64,000 nt of DNA from Lysobacterales bacterium. Lineage in GTDB: Bacteria > Pseudomonadota > Gammaproteobacteria > Xanthomonadales > Xanthomonadaceae. This document shows positions 1-8,714 of this stretch, piece by piece. Each line of letters opens with the position of its first letter. Position 1 is the first letter of the stretch. Below the pieces are notes generated by a model. That model was not told the DNA's origin and did not search any database. It was given only the letters and a program-made list of their open reading frames with translations. Where the stretch lies: NCBI GenBank assembly GCA_020442465.1, contig JAGRJY010000160.1:1-64000 (forward strand). The letters are read 5' to 3'. The position numbers and the translations under genes are program-made.

Positions 1-2
1 GT

Positions 3-3000
3 GGTTCGACTGCCTCGGTGCTGGTCAACGACACGCTCAATGGTGCTGCGGTCAATCCGGCCGACATTGTCCTGACCCCGGGTGCGGCGCCGGTCACGGC
101 CGCTGGCAGCATCACGATGAATGCTGACGGCACCATCACGGTTGCAGCAGGCACCGCGGCGGGCACGTACCTGTATCCGTACACAATTTGCGAGGTCCTG
201 AATCCTGCCAACTGTGACTCGGCTGTTGCCACGGTGGTGGTTGTGACCATCGATGCCATCGACGATGGAACCTTCTTGGTGGCAGCAACAGGTGGGACGA
301 CGCCGACCGTGGTTGGCAATGACTTGGCCAATGGCGCGCCTGTCGCAATTGGAGTCAACGCCACGCTGACTCCTGGAGCCAGCCCGGATCCGAACCTCGT
401 CATGAACCCGGACGGCACGATCAGCGTCGCGCCAGGCACGCTGGGTGGCACCTATCTGTACCCGTACACGATCTGTCTGCTTCCGCCGAATGCGACTGTG
501 TGTGACAGCGCCGTAGCGACCGTGGAAGTCGAGGCGGCGCCGTCGCTGACTGTCGCGAAGTCGGCGGGTGCGCCGAGCGGCAACACGGCCGGCAGCACGA
601 TCAGCTACTCGTTCCTGGTGACGAACACGGGCAACGTGACGTTGACCGGCATCGTGATCAACGACGCGCAGCTGGATGCGGCAGCGAGCTGCCCGCTGAC
701 CACCTTGAATCCGGGTGAGACGACGACCTGTACGGGCGTGCACACGATCACGCAGGCGGAAGTGAACGCCGGCACATCGGACAACACGGCAACGGCCAGC
801 GGCACCCCGCCTGTGGGAGCGCCGGTGACCAGCCCGCCGTCGACGACGAATACGCCGATTGCGGCGGCGCCGTCGCTGACTGTCGTGAAGTCGGCGGGTG
901 CGCCGAGCGGCAACACCGCCGGCAGCACGATCAGCTACTCGTTCCTGGTGACGAACACCGGCAACGTGACGTTGACCGGCATCGTGATCAACGATGCGCA
1001 GCTCGACGCCGCGGCCTCGTGCCCGCTGACCACGCTGAACCCGGGCGAGACGACGACTTGCACCGGCGTGCACACGATCACGCAGACGGAAGTCAACGCC
1101 GGCACGTCGGACAACACCGCGACTGCCAGTGGCACGCCGCCCGTCGGTGCGCCGGTGACCAGCCCGCCGTCGACGACGAACACGCCGATTGCGGCGGCGC
1201 CGTCGCTGACTGTCGTGAAGTCGGCCGGCGCGCCGAGCGGCAACACTGCCGGCAGCACGATTGCCTACTCGTTCCTGGTGACGAACACCGGCAACGTGAC
1301 GTTGACCGGCATCGTGATCAACGATGCGCAGCTCGACGCCGCGGCCTCGTGCCCGCTCACCACGCTGAACCCGGGTGAGACCACCACCTGCACCGGCGTG
1401 CACACCATCACGCAGACCGAAGTGAACGCCGGCACGTCGGACAACACCGCGACCGCCAGTGGCACGCCGCCCGTCGGTGCGCCGGTGACCAGCCCGCCGT
1501 CGACGACGAACACGCCGATTGCGGCGGCACCGTCGCTGACGGTGGTGAAGAGCGCGGGTGCCGCGACGACCAATCTGGGCGCCAGCACGACGGTGACCGA
1601 CGCCGGAGACACGATCGCCTACAGCTTCCTGGTCACCAACACCGGCAACGTGACGCTGACCGCCATCGTGATCAACGACGCGCAGCTTGATGCGCCGGCG
1701 ACTTGTCCGCTGACCACGCTGAACCCGGGTGAGACCACGACCTGTACGGGCGTGCACACGATCACGCAGGCGGAAGTGAATGCCGGCACCTCCGACAACA
1801 CGGCAACTGCCAGTGGCACGCCGCCTGTGGGTGCGCCGGTGACCAGCCCGCCGTCGACGACGAATACGCCGATTGCGTCGAACCCTGCGCTGACTGTCGA
1901 CAAGACTGCTGGCACGCCGACGACCAATCTGGGAGCCAACACGACTGTCACTGACGCCGGAGACACGATCGACTACAGCTTCCTGGTCACCAACACCGGC
2001 AACGTGACGCTCACCGGTATCGTGATCAACGACGCGCAGCTGGATGCGCCGGCTACCTGCCCGCTGACCACGCTGAACCCGGGTGAGAGCACGACCTGTA
2101 CAGGCGTGCATACCATCACCCTGGCTGAAGTGAACGCCGGCACGTCGGACAACACCGCGACCGCAAGCGGTACGCCGCCGGTGGGTGCGCCGGTGACCAG
2201 TCCGCCATCAACGGCGAATACGCCGATCGCCTCGGAGCCAGCGCTCACGGTGGAGAAGTCCGCCGGCACGCCGACGACCAATCTGGGGAGCAGCACCACG
2301 GTGACGGATGCCGGTGACACGATCGACTACAGCTTCCTGGTCACCAACACCGGCAACGTGACCCTCACCGGCATCGTGATCAACGACGCGCAGCTGGATG
2401 CGCCGGCGACTTGTCCGCTGACCACGTTGAACCCGGGTGAGACCACGACCTGCACAGGCGTGCACACCATCACGCTGGCCGAGGTGAATGCGGGAGGCGT
2501 GGATAACACCGCGACCGCAACCGGCAGTCCGCCGTCCGGCGATCCGGTGACCAGCCCGCCGTCCACGGTGAACACCCCCGTGTCCGCGACCGCGAGCATC
2601 GAACTGGTGAAGACCGCCGACGCGCCGACGTTGCCGACGGTGGGCAGCGACATCCAGTACACCTTTGTAGCCACCAACACCGGCAACGTCACGCTCAACA
2701 ACGTCACAATCACTGACCCGTTGCCGGGGCTCTCGGCGCTGTCCTGTACTCCCGTGCAGCCGGCTACGCTCGATCCGGGCCAGGCCCTCTCGTGCACCGC
2801 GACGTACACGGTCACGACGGCAGATCTGAACGCTGGAGGTGTCGACAACACCGCCTCCGTGTCCGGCACGCCGCCTTCTGGTCCTGCGGCGACGGACGAC
2901 GACACCGTCTCGACGCCTGCGACGCCGGTACTCGACGTGTCCAAGGTGTTGACGGCGGAGAGCCTCAACACCGACGGCGCCGCCCAGCCGGGCGAACAGC

Positions 3001-4211
3001 TGACGTACACCATCACCGTGACGAATCAGGCAGGTGTGCCAGCGACCGACGTGATCGTGGTGGAACAGGTGCCTGGCAACACGACCTTCGTATCCGGCGC
3101 GCCGACCTGGAGCTGTGCGCCGGGCTCGGTGGGTGGAACGACCTGCGAAACGCTCGTGAACGTGCCTGCATTCTCGGCGGGCAATCCGGGCACCGTCACC
3201 GCGACATTCGTGGTGCAGGTCGCTGATCCGCTGGATGACGTGGTCCAGTCGATTGCCAACGTGGTCACGCTGGACGGCGAACCGCCGGCCGACTGCGTGG
3301 TGATGCCGGACGCGCCGCAATGCGTGGTGCTGCCGACGCTGAACCTGCACCTCGAGAAGAGCGTGGTGGGCGTCAACCCGACCGGACCGGGCAGTTTCAA
3401 CGTCGTCTACCAGCTTCTGGTGCGCAACGCCGGCAGCGCAGAGGGCAGCTACACGTTGTTCGACACGCTGGACTTCACCACCTCGGGCGTGAGCTTCTTT
3501 GCCGATGCGCTGGTGACGACCGCAGACGGCTCGATCAATGCGGCCCTGGTGGGTGGACGCTTCACGCCAGCCAACGGCGCCACGGTGCAAGTCTCCGCGG
3601 CCGATGTCGCCATTCCGGGGGGTTCCAGCCACACCTATGTGCTGACGGTGCCGATCGCGGTGAACAACGATGCCCTGGCAAACGGGGAGTGCACCGGTGG
3701 GCCTGGCAACGGATTGTTCAACGCCGCCGACGTGGATGGGCCGATGACGTTGGCGTCGACTGCCTGCGCGCCGATTGGCGGCAGCGGAGACGCAGCAATC
3801 AGGCTCTTGAAGACTGTCCAACTTGCCGTGGACTTCAACAACAACGGCTACGGCGACGTTGGCGACGTGCTGAACTACTCCCTGGTCATCAGCAACCGCG
3901 GTTCCCAGCCACTCACCAACCTGGCGTTGCTGGACTGGCAGGTCACCGATCTGGCCTGCGAGGCACAGACGGCGTCCGGCGCGCCGATCACCGTACTGAT
4001 CAACAACCAGATCTTCCGCAGCTCCTTCGAAGTGCTGGGTGGGGCAGGGTTGCTGCCGAACGATTCAGTGCAGTGCTGGGCCACGCACACGATCACAGCG
4101 GGGGATGTGGCGGCGCGAAGGGTGACCAATGTGGCCACTGCCAAGGGTCAGGGCGCCGCGGGACAGACCGTCACCGCGACGAGCACCGCCATCTATTCGG
4201 CGTTTCCATGA
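3..4211 (+). CDS. DUF11 tandem-repeat surface protein, 5' end outside window
   Basis: The reading frame is open from base 3, so the true start lies upstream; a GTG at 18 is only an internal valine. The visible part has two roughly 80-residue units ending in a shared TYLYPYTIC motif, then DUF11-type beta-sandwich repeats beginning near bases 537, 867, 1197, 1527, 1881, 2235 and 2589, then more divergent DUF11-like segments to the end. Units carry the phrase VTNTGNVTL and a conserved cysteine pair (ASCPLTTLNPGETTTC). DUF11 repeats are typical of long exported or cell-surface proteins in Gram-negative bacteria. No C-terminal sorting tail is visible; the protein ends in STAIYSAFP. A motif IFRSSFE sits at bases 4011-4031. 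Adhesion or surface-layer function is inference. Confidence 0.85.
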   Translation, partial: GSTASVLVNDTLNGAAVNPADIVLTPGAAPVTAAGSITMNADGTITVAAGTAAGTYLYPYTICEVLNPANCDSAVATVVVVTIDAIDDGTFLVAATGGTTPTVVGNDLANGAPVAIGVNATLTPGASPDPNLVMNPDGTISVAPGTLGGTYLYPYTICLLPPNATVCDSAVATVEVEAAPSLTVAKSAGAPSGNTAGSTISYSFLVTNTGNVTLTGIVINDAQLDAAASCPLTTLNPGETTTCTGVHTITQAEVNAGTSDNTATASGTPPVGAPVTSPPSTTNTPIAAAPSLTVVKSAGAPSGNTAGSTISYSFLVTNTGNVTLTGIVINDAQLDAAASCPLTTLNPGETTTCTGVHTITQTEVNAGTSDNTATASGTPPVGAPVTSPPSTTNTPIAAAPSLTVVKSAGAPSGNTAGSTIAYSFLVTNTGNVTLTGIVINDAQLDAAASCPLTTLNPGETTTCTGVHTITQTEVNAGTSDNTATASGTPPVGAPVTSPPSTTNTPIAAAPSLTVVKSAGAATTNLGASTTVTDAGDTIAYSFLVTNTGNVTLTAIVINDAQLDAPATCPLTTLNPGETTTCTGVHTITQAEVNAGTSDNTATASGTPPVGAPVTSPPSTTNTPIASNPALTVDKTAGTPTTNLGANTTVTDAGDTIDYSFLVTNTGNVTLTGIVINDAQLDAPATCPLTTLNPGESTTCTGVHTITLAEVNAGTSDNTATASGTPPVGAPVTSPPSTANTPIASEPALTVEKSAGTPTTNLGSSTTVTDAGDTIDYSFLVTNTGNVTLTGIVINDAQLDAPATCPLTTLNPGETTTCTGVHTITLAEVNAGGVDNTATATGSPPSGDPVTSPPSTVNTPVSATASIELVKTADAPTLPTVGSDIQYTFVATNTGNVTLNNVTITDPLPGLSALSCTPVQPATLDPGQALSCTATYTVTTADLNAGGVDNTASVSGTPPSGPAATDDDTVSTPATPVLDVSKVLTAESLNTDGAAQPGEQLTYTITVTNQAGVPATDVIVVEQVPGNTTFVSGAPTWSCAPGSVGGTTCETLVNVPAFSAGNPGTVTATFVVQVADPLDDVVQSIANVVTLDGEPPADCVVMPDAPQCVVLPTLNLHLEKSVVGVNPTGPGSFNVVYQLLVRNAGSAEGSYTLFDTLDFTTSGVSFFADALVTTADGSINAALVGGRFTPANGATVQVSAADVAIPGGSSHTYVLTVPIAVNNDALANGECTGGPGNGLFNAADVDGPMTLASTACAPIGGSGDAAIRLLKTVQLAVDFNNNGYGDVGDVLNYSLVISNRGSQPLTNLALLDWQVTDLACEAQTASGAPITVLINNQIFRSSFEVLGGAGLLPNDSVQCWATHTITAGDVAARRVTNVATAKGQGAAGQTVTATSTAIYSAFP
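537..2588 (+). repeat. six near-identical tandem DUF11 coding repeats
   Basis: Six tandem units start at about 537, 867, 1197, 1527, 1881 and 2235. The first three are 330 bp; the last three are 354 bp because of an 8-residue insertion (around TNLGASTTVTDAGDT). Long stretches are identical at DNA level, for example the VTNTGNVTL and TASGTPPVGAP segments. A diverged seventh unit follows at 2589-2918. Such identity suggests recent duplication or gene conversion, and the copy number is likely variable or prone to misassembly. Confidence 0.9.
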
Positions 4212-4333
4212 GCAGGGGCCTCGTGCAGAATCTCCGACATGCTGACCCCGAGGCGGAATATCCGCAGCGATTCGGCGTCGGCAGCCCATCGAACTCAGCG
4301 AACGTCGCGCTTCGCGACAGCGGGAAGAAGACC

Positions 4334-6016
4334 ATGATTGCTAGACCTTTGCTGACAGCGCTGATGGGCTGGACACTTTGCTCATGCCTCGCAGCGTTTC
4401 CAGGCGCGGCAGTGGCTGAGCGCGTCGTGGCACACGCTGACCACACGGGCAGCATGGTGGTAAGCAACCTCCTGGAGACGCCATTCGATGTCGTTTCGGC
4501 GTACTCGCCCGATGCATGGCAGTTGTCCTGCGCCGGCGGGGAAGCGAGCACGGACGGCACGCCGGCGCTGCGCGGTGGAGGCGAATTCCGCTGTGAGGGA
4601 CAGTGGCCTGCCAAAGCAACGCGAACGGCCGCGGTCGTCGTGGCCGAGGGAGCGGCTCCGGGCCCGGCCGTGAGCCACGTCAGCGTGGCGGCGGCGCTCG
4701 GCCCCGGCGAGGGCATCGTGCTCGTTGCGGGCGGGGCCGTGCACAACGACACCGATATCGATGGCGTGCTCGACGCTGGCGAGAGCATCGACTACCACTA
4801 CACTGTGCTCAATCTGGGCGATCTCGACTTGAGTGCGCTCGCGCTGACCGACGTGTCGGGTGCCGTTTCATGCCCCCAGCCCACCCTGGCAGTCGGTGCC
4901 TCGATGGTGTGCACGCGCAACTACGTGATCAGCGCGGCGGATCAGACCGCAGGTATCGTCGTCAACCAAGTCGATGTCGATGGGATGGACAGCCTGGCGC
5001 GCGACGTCGCCGCGAGCGACGTGCTCGTGTCGCTGAATCTCGCCGGCCGGGCCGGGATTCGCGTGTTCAAGAGTCCGCGCATCATCGACGACGCCGATGG
5101 CAACAGCGTCACCAGCGTCGGCGATCTGATCGAGTACACCTTCGTCATCAAGAACAGCGGCGCGGAACAGTTGACCGCCGTCAACCTGACCGAACCCGAC
5201 CCCGGCCGCATCGACACGCCGATCACTTGCGCTGCGCAGACACTTGGCGGGCAAGCTTTCTCAGGCAATGGCAGCGGAACCCTGATCAGCAACGACGTGC
5301 TGCTGTGCACCGCGCAGTACACCGTGCGGATGAGCGATGCCGACATTCGACAGGTACTCAATGTGGCTGAAGTCGAAGGTACAGCGCCGATCGCCGGCTC
5401 GGTCATCGGCACTGCGGCTTCGACGGTCGTGGTGCCGGTACCGCCGATCATCGGGGTCTCGAAGGCCGTCATCAGCAACTCGGGTGCCGGGCTCGGTACC
5501 TATGCGGTGCACTACATGATGGTGGTGTCGAACCTCGGCGTCGTGGCACTGGAAGACGTGCAGGTAGAAGAGAATCTGCGTCTGACCTTCCCGCTGCCGG
5601 TGACCTTCGAGGTCTTCGACGTGCAGGTCAGCGGTACCGGAGCGCCGAACTCCGGGTTCGATGGCGAGTTGGACACCGGTCTGCTCGACGCCAGCGTGAG
5701 TACGCTCGCCCCGGGCGATTCCATGATCATCGATCTCTTCATCGGTGTGCGCCCTGGCTACGATCCTGGTCCCTTCTTGAACCAGGTCGTCGCGACCGGA
5801 CACGACAGCATCAACCAGGCTGTCTCGGATCTGTCCGTGTCGGGTACCAACCCCGATCCGGATGGCGACGGCAATCCGGACGAAGACGAACCCACGCCGA
5901 TCATCTTTGGCGTACCGGTCCGACTGGCCAACGTGCCGGCGATGAGCCCGTTGGGCTTGCTGGGACTGCTGCTCGCGGTTGCGTCGGTGGGGTGGATGGC
6001 GTTGCGCCGGACCTAG
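4334..6016 (+). CDS. secreted DUF11-like protein with IPTL-type C-terminal sorting tail
   Basis: About 560 residues. The chosen ATG gives a clear signal peptide (MIARPLLTALMGWTLCSCL, then cleavage after AAVA). An in-frame ATG at 4208 overlaps the previous stop as ATGA but would bury the signal peptide behind about 42 polar residues, so 4334 is preferred. The body has DUF11-like beta-sandwich segments (DGVLDAGESIDYHYTV; DGNSVTSVGDLIEYTFVI). An acidic stretch (DPDGDGNPDEDEP) precedes the C-terminus, which is VPAMSPLG, a hydrophobic helix, then ALRRT. That matches the IPTL-CTERM architecture, in which the tail is thought to be processed by a dedicated sorting enzyme during export. No such enzyme is seen in this window. 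Probably a surface or extracellular partner of the upstream repeat protein. Confidence 0.8.
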   Translation: MIARPLLTALMGWTLCSCLAAFPGAAVAERVVAHADHTGSMVVSNLLETPFDVVSAYSPDAWQLSCAGGEASTDGTPALRGGGEFRCEGQWPAKATRTAAVVVAEGAAPGPAVSHVSVAAALGPGEGIVLVAGGAVHNDTDIDGVLDAGESIDYHYTVLNLGDLDLSALALTDVSGAVSCPQPTLAVGASMVCTRNYVISAADQTAGIVVNQVDVDGMDSLARDVAASDVLVSLNLAGRAGIRVFKSPRIIDDADGNSVTSVGDLIEYTFVIKNSGAEQLTAVNLTEPDPGRIDTPITCAAQTLGGQAFSGNGSGTLISNDVLLCTAQYTVRMSDADIRQVLNVAEVEGTAPIAGSVIGTAASTVVVPVPPIIGVSKAVISNSGAGLGTYAVHYMMVVSNLGVVALEDVQVEENLRLTFPLPVTFEVFDVQVSGTGAPNSGFDGELDTGLLDASVSTLAPGDSMIIDLFIGVRPGYDPGPFLNQVVATGHDSINQAVSDLSVSGTNPDPDGDGNPDEDEPTPIIFGVPVRLANVPAMSPLGLLGLLLAVASVGWMALRRT

Positions 6017-6313
6017 GCGTCAGGAATTCCAGCACTCCCGATGGAGAAGCCGGTCGCGAAGAACGAGCGCCGGCTGCTGCCGACCCGACTCCGGTCCAAT
6101 TCGATTCCACTTGTTCAAGACGATCGAGACGATCGAGACGATCCGAGTCGGGGTGAAAGGCGAGCGCCTTCGACCCGGGTCAACGCGATAATCCGGCGTA
6201 GGGAATCGAGCTCGCGCTTGACGCCCAACGCTTGATTTCCAATGGCTGGCGTCTGAATCTTCGTGCTCGGGCCCTGGATGGTTCGGCAGACTTCGCGACA
6301 GTGAGGTGAAGAG
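6017..6313. other. 297-bp intergenic stretch
   Basis: Separates the DUF11 gene from msrA. It holds a short 9-bp tandem repeat at 6119-6145 but no convincing ORF on either strand, no tRNA and no strong T-tailed terminator hairpin. A promoter for msrA is expected here but I could not identify a clear -35/-10 pair. Confidence 0.5.
6119..6145. repeat. 9-bp tandem repeat (gacgatcga), three copies
   Basis: Units at 6119-6127, 6128-6136 and 6137-6145; the third ends in ccg instead of cga. Non-coding, downstream of the DUF11 gene. Function unknown; a simple slippage repeat is most likely. Confidence 0.7.
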
Positions 6314-6973
6314 ATGGGCATTGGCGCCTACAAGCAGCGCATTCCCGAGCCCGACCAGGCTTTGCCGGGACGCACGACGAGCATGGCGGTGATCAATCGT
6401 CATCACGTGCTTGGCCGACCGATCCTTCCTCCGTATCCCGCGGGCTTGCAGCAGGTGCAGTTCGGAATGGGCTGTTTCTGGGGTGCTGAGCGGAAGTTCT
6501 GGTCTACGCCCGGCGTGCACACGACCGCGGTGGGGTACGCCGGTGGTGTCACACCCAATCCCAACTATCGCGAAGTGTGCTCGGGAGAGACCGGGCATGC
6601 GGAAGTGGTGCGGGTGGTGTTCGACCCGGCTGCAGTGACGCTCGAGGCGCTGCTGCGGGTGTTCTGGGAGGGTCACGATCCGACCCAGGGCATGCGGCAG
6701 GGCAACGACATGGGTACGCAATACCGTTCCGCCATCTACTGCGCGGACGCGTCACAGTTGGCCGTGGTGCTGGCGTCCCGCGACGCGTTTCAGGCCGCGC
6801 TCTCGGCTCGCGGCTTCGGCACCATCACTACCGAGATCCGAAGTCCGGAACCGCCGTTCTTTTTCGCCGAAGACGACCATCAGCAATATCTGTCCAAACA
6901 TCCCGGCGGGTACTGCGGATTGGGCGGCACCGGGGTCAGCTGTCCCATCGGCATCGACGTGGGCGCCGACTGA
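6314..6973 (+). CDS. msrA: peptide-methionine (S)-S-oxide reductase MsrA
   Basis: 219 residues, the length of the long enterobacterial-type MsrA. It reduces methionine-S-sulfoxide in proteins using thioredoxin. The catalytic motif GCFWG places the nucleophilic cysteine at residue 54; two resolving cysteines are near the C-terminus at about 201 and 210 (YCGLGG, VSCP). The conserved blocks [15 protein letters not shown] and EDDHQQYL are present, and the N-terminal extension ALPGR resembles E. coli MsrA, supporting the start. A GAGGTGAAGAG ribosome-binding site lies just upstream. It is monocistronic and about 2 kb from oxyR, consistent with an oxidative-stress role, though co-regulation is inference. 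Confidence 0.96.
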   Translation: MGIGAYKQRIPEPDQALPGRTTSMAVINRHHVLGRPILPPYPAGLQQVQFGMGCFWGAERKFWSTPGVHTTAVGYAGGVTPNPNYREVCSGETGHAEVVRVVFDPAAVTLEALLRVFWEGHDPTQGMRQGNDMGTQYRSAIYCADASQLAVVLASRDAFQAALSARGFGTITTEIRSPEPPFFFAEDDHQQYLSKHPGGYCGLGGTGVSCPIGIDVGAD

Positions 6974-7093
6974 GCGTTGCTGAGGGCGCGTTCGTGTGAG
7001 CGTCTGCCGCGCGACCCGCACCACCGCGCAGTCCTGGCACCGTGCTCCCGGTGTCGGGTGCTACCCCACGTACGACGTTCCGCGCAGGGCTGA

Positions 7094-7663
7094 TCAGTCT
7101 CGGACAGCCGGCCTGCGCCAGGCAATCAGCCGGAGCAACGCACCCAAGACCAGCATGCACCATGCTGCGGCCACCAGCACGGCGCTGAACTGGATCCAAA
7201 GCTCCCCGCGACCGTTGGCGAAATTGAGATTCGGGTTGCCTGCCATGGCGATCGACACCGGCAGCCAGCACAGGCAAGCGGCGAAAACAGCCACGGCCGA
7301 CCAATGAGCCAACCCATGGGGAGGCGTCAGCACCAGCGCGGCGGCTGACAGACAAGCCAGGGCCAAGGCTGCGACGAGATTCCCCAACGGCAGGCCGCCG
7401 GGCAGCAACAGTTCGAGCAGATCCGAACCCGAAATCAGCACGCCCACGCTGCAGGCCGCGCCGGTCAGCAGCAGCGAGGTGACGAGGCCGGTGTGTAGCG
7501 CGCTGCGCAATGGGATGCCAGGCTCCAATCCAATATCGGGTGGCGAAACTGCATGCACAAGCTTGCGGGCAGCGCAGCGCCATCGCAAGCGCAGTCGCCG
7601 TGAATTCAGCGTGGTAAGGCAACTGGCGTCAGGGCTCGGTAGGGGCTGCTGTGCGCGGCCCAT
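7094..7663 (-). CDS. hypothetical integral membrane protein
   Basis: Up to 189 residues from the ATG at 7663; a GTG about 35 codons further in (VHAVSPPDIG) is an equally good start because the first 35 residues are arginine-rich and lack obvious structure. Four hydrophobic helices are visible: GLVTSLLLTGAACSVGVLI, LVAALALACLSAAALVL, SAVAVFAACLCWLPVSI and FSAVLVAAAWCMLVLGALL. It lies 18 bp downstream of another membrane protein on the same strand, so the two are probably co-transcribed. I do not recognise the family; no catalytic motif is visible. Confidence 0.65.
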   Translation of the reverse strand: MGRAQQPLPSPDASCLTTLNSRRLRLRWRCAARKLVHAVSPPDIGLEPGIPLRSALHTGLVTSLLLTGAACSVGVLISGSDLLELLLPGGLPLGNLVAALALACLSAAALVLTPPHGLAHWSAVAVFAACLCWLPVSIAMAGNPNLNFANGRGELWIQFSAVLVAAAWCMLVLGALLRLIAWRRPAVRD

Positions 7664-7681
7664 GACACCCGATTCGATGGC

Positions 7682-8326
7682 TCAGTCGGCAGAACCTACG
7701 TCGGACTTGTCCGAGTCCTTGGCGTCCTTGGCGTCCTTGGCCGATACCAGCTTCGCGAGGTCGGGCAAGAAGCGGTTGGCCATGGTGTAGGGCAGGTAGC
7801 ACGCAGCCAGCGCCATGGCGGCGACCGGCCACCCCGCGTTGAGCAGCAGCTTCCAGGGCCATTGAAAGGCCTCGATCGTGTTCATCAGCGAATCGATGCT
7901 GAATCCCATGACCCAGTCCTTGATCAGCTCGCGCGCGGTGGTCGGCAACCCGGACTGAAGGCCGTCGACGAAGTCGAGCGCTTCAAGGTGCAGGAAGCGG
8001 GAGAAGGTGACCAATCCGTAGAAGCCGACGCCGCTGTTGATGACGTGCTTGCCAACCGTCTTCAGGGCTCTGCGCGCCAGCGGCGATTCGGCAAACGCGG
8101 TCGACAGCAGCAGCGAAGCGTGGACGACGAGGAAAACGCCCACCAGGGTGTACACCGGCGCATGTGCGGTCTCGCTCAGCGTCGGCCAGGCGACCAATGC
8201 CAAGCCAACTGCGCACTGGGCGGCCGCCCAAACTGGGAGCAGGCGTTCGACACGCGCATGGTGGAGGGTCGCTGGCGGAGGAGGAGGGATGGCACCCATG
8301 CTGCGAGAGCTTCCGTTCATGCGCAT
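7682..8326 (-). CDS. hypothetical integral membrane protein with KDA-repeat tail
   Basis: 214 residues from the ATG at 8326; ATGs at 8320 and 8299 are alternatives. Four or so transmembrane segments are visible (WAAAQCAVGLALVAW, VYTLVGVFLVVHASLLL, SGVGFYGLVTFSRFL, WKLLLNAGWPVAAMALAACYL). The cytosolic-looking C-terminus is charged and repetitive, KDAKDAKDSDKSD. The neighbouring downstream gene is also a membrane protein, so the pair may form one operon and possibly one complex. Family not recognised. Confidence 0.7.
   Translation of the reverse strand: MRMNGSSRSMGAIPPPPPATLHHARVERLLPVWAAAQCAVGLALVAWPTLSETAHAPVYTLVGVFLVVHASLLLSTAFAESPLARRALKTVGKHVINSGVGFYGLVTFSRFLHLEALDFVDGLQSGLPTTARELIKDWVMGFSIDSLMNTIEAFQWPWKLLLNAGWPVAAMALAACYLPYTMANRFLPDLAKLVSAKDAKDAKDSDKSDVGSAD
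7715..7741. repeat. 9-bp tandem repeat inside membrane-protein gene
   Basis: Three copies of gtccttggc in the 3' part of the 7682-8326 gene, encoding the KDAKDAKD repeat on the minus strand. A coding microsatellite in multiples of three bases; it can change length without frameshift. Confidence 0.8.
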
Positions 8327-8469
8327 CAGGATGCAAGGATGGAACAGGATGTGACAGCCGAGTGTGCTGACGAGTGCGGTGACTGCGGCCGCTCTGCACG
8401 GACCATCCGGTCACGACGCGGCGGCAGCGTCGTCTCTGATGTCAGGGTGCCGAGCCAGGAGAGCCCACG

Positions 8470-8634
8470 ATGATCCGGATCCTGATGCTGTTGACGATGC
8501 TGGTGCTGTTCGTGGCGGCGCTGTGGTCCGTCGTGTCGCAGGGCGGCCCCGAGCGCTGGAAGGATGCTGCCGTGGGCGCCTTGTGCGGCGCGCTCGGCGT
8601 CGGGGGCGTCTGGATGATCCTCAGCGGCGGTTGA
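8470..8634 (+). CDS. 54-residue membrane protein
   Basis: A short ORF starting at ATG 8470 with a good Shine-Dalgarno (AGGAG, eight bases upstream) and ending TGA at 8632-8634. The protein begins MIRILMLLTMLVLFVAALWSV, a strong transmembrane helix. A short amphipathic linker (SQGGPERWKD) and a second hydrophobic, glycine-rich segment (GALCGALGVGGVWMIL) follow. Two-helix hairpin topology is likely. It stands between divergent or convergent neighbours and has no clear operon partner. Function unknown; it could be a small stress or envelope protein. Confidence 0.6.
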   Translation: MIRILMLLTMLVLFVAALWSVVSQGGPERWKDAAVGALCGALGVGGVWMILSGG

Positions 8635-8714
8635 CCCGCACCCCTGGCGGTGGAGCCCGTCCCGGGCGCATGGACTTGGCTGCTCACGGGGAGTGGCGGC
8701 TGGCCGCGCAGATC

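Noticed and set aside
537..2588. CRISPR array as explanation for the repeats
   Set aside because: Units are 330-354 bp and coding in one frame, with no short repeat-spacer pattern.
4208..4333. Alternative ATG (ATGA overlap) for the second DUF11 gene
   Set aside because: It would put 42 polar residues ahead of an otherwise clean signal peptide; kept only as an alternative in the evidence.
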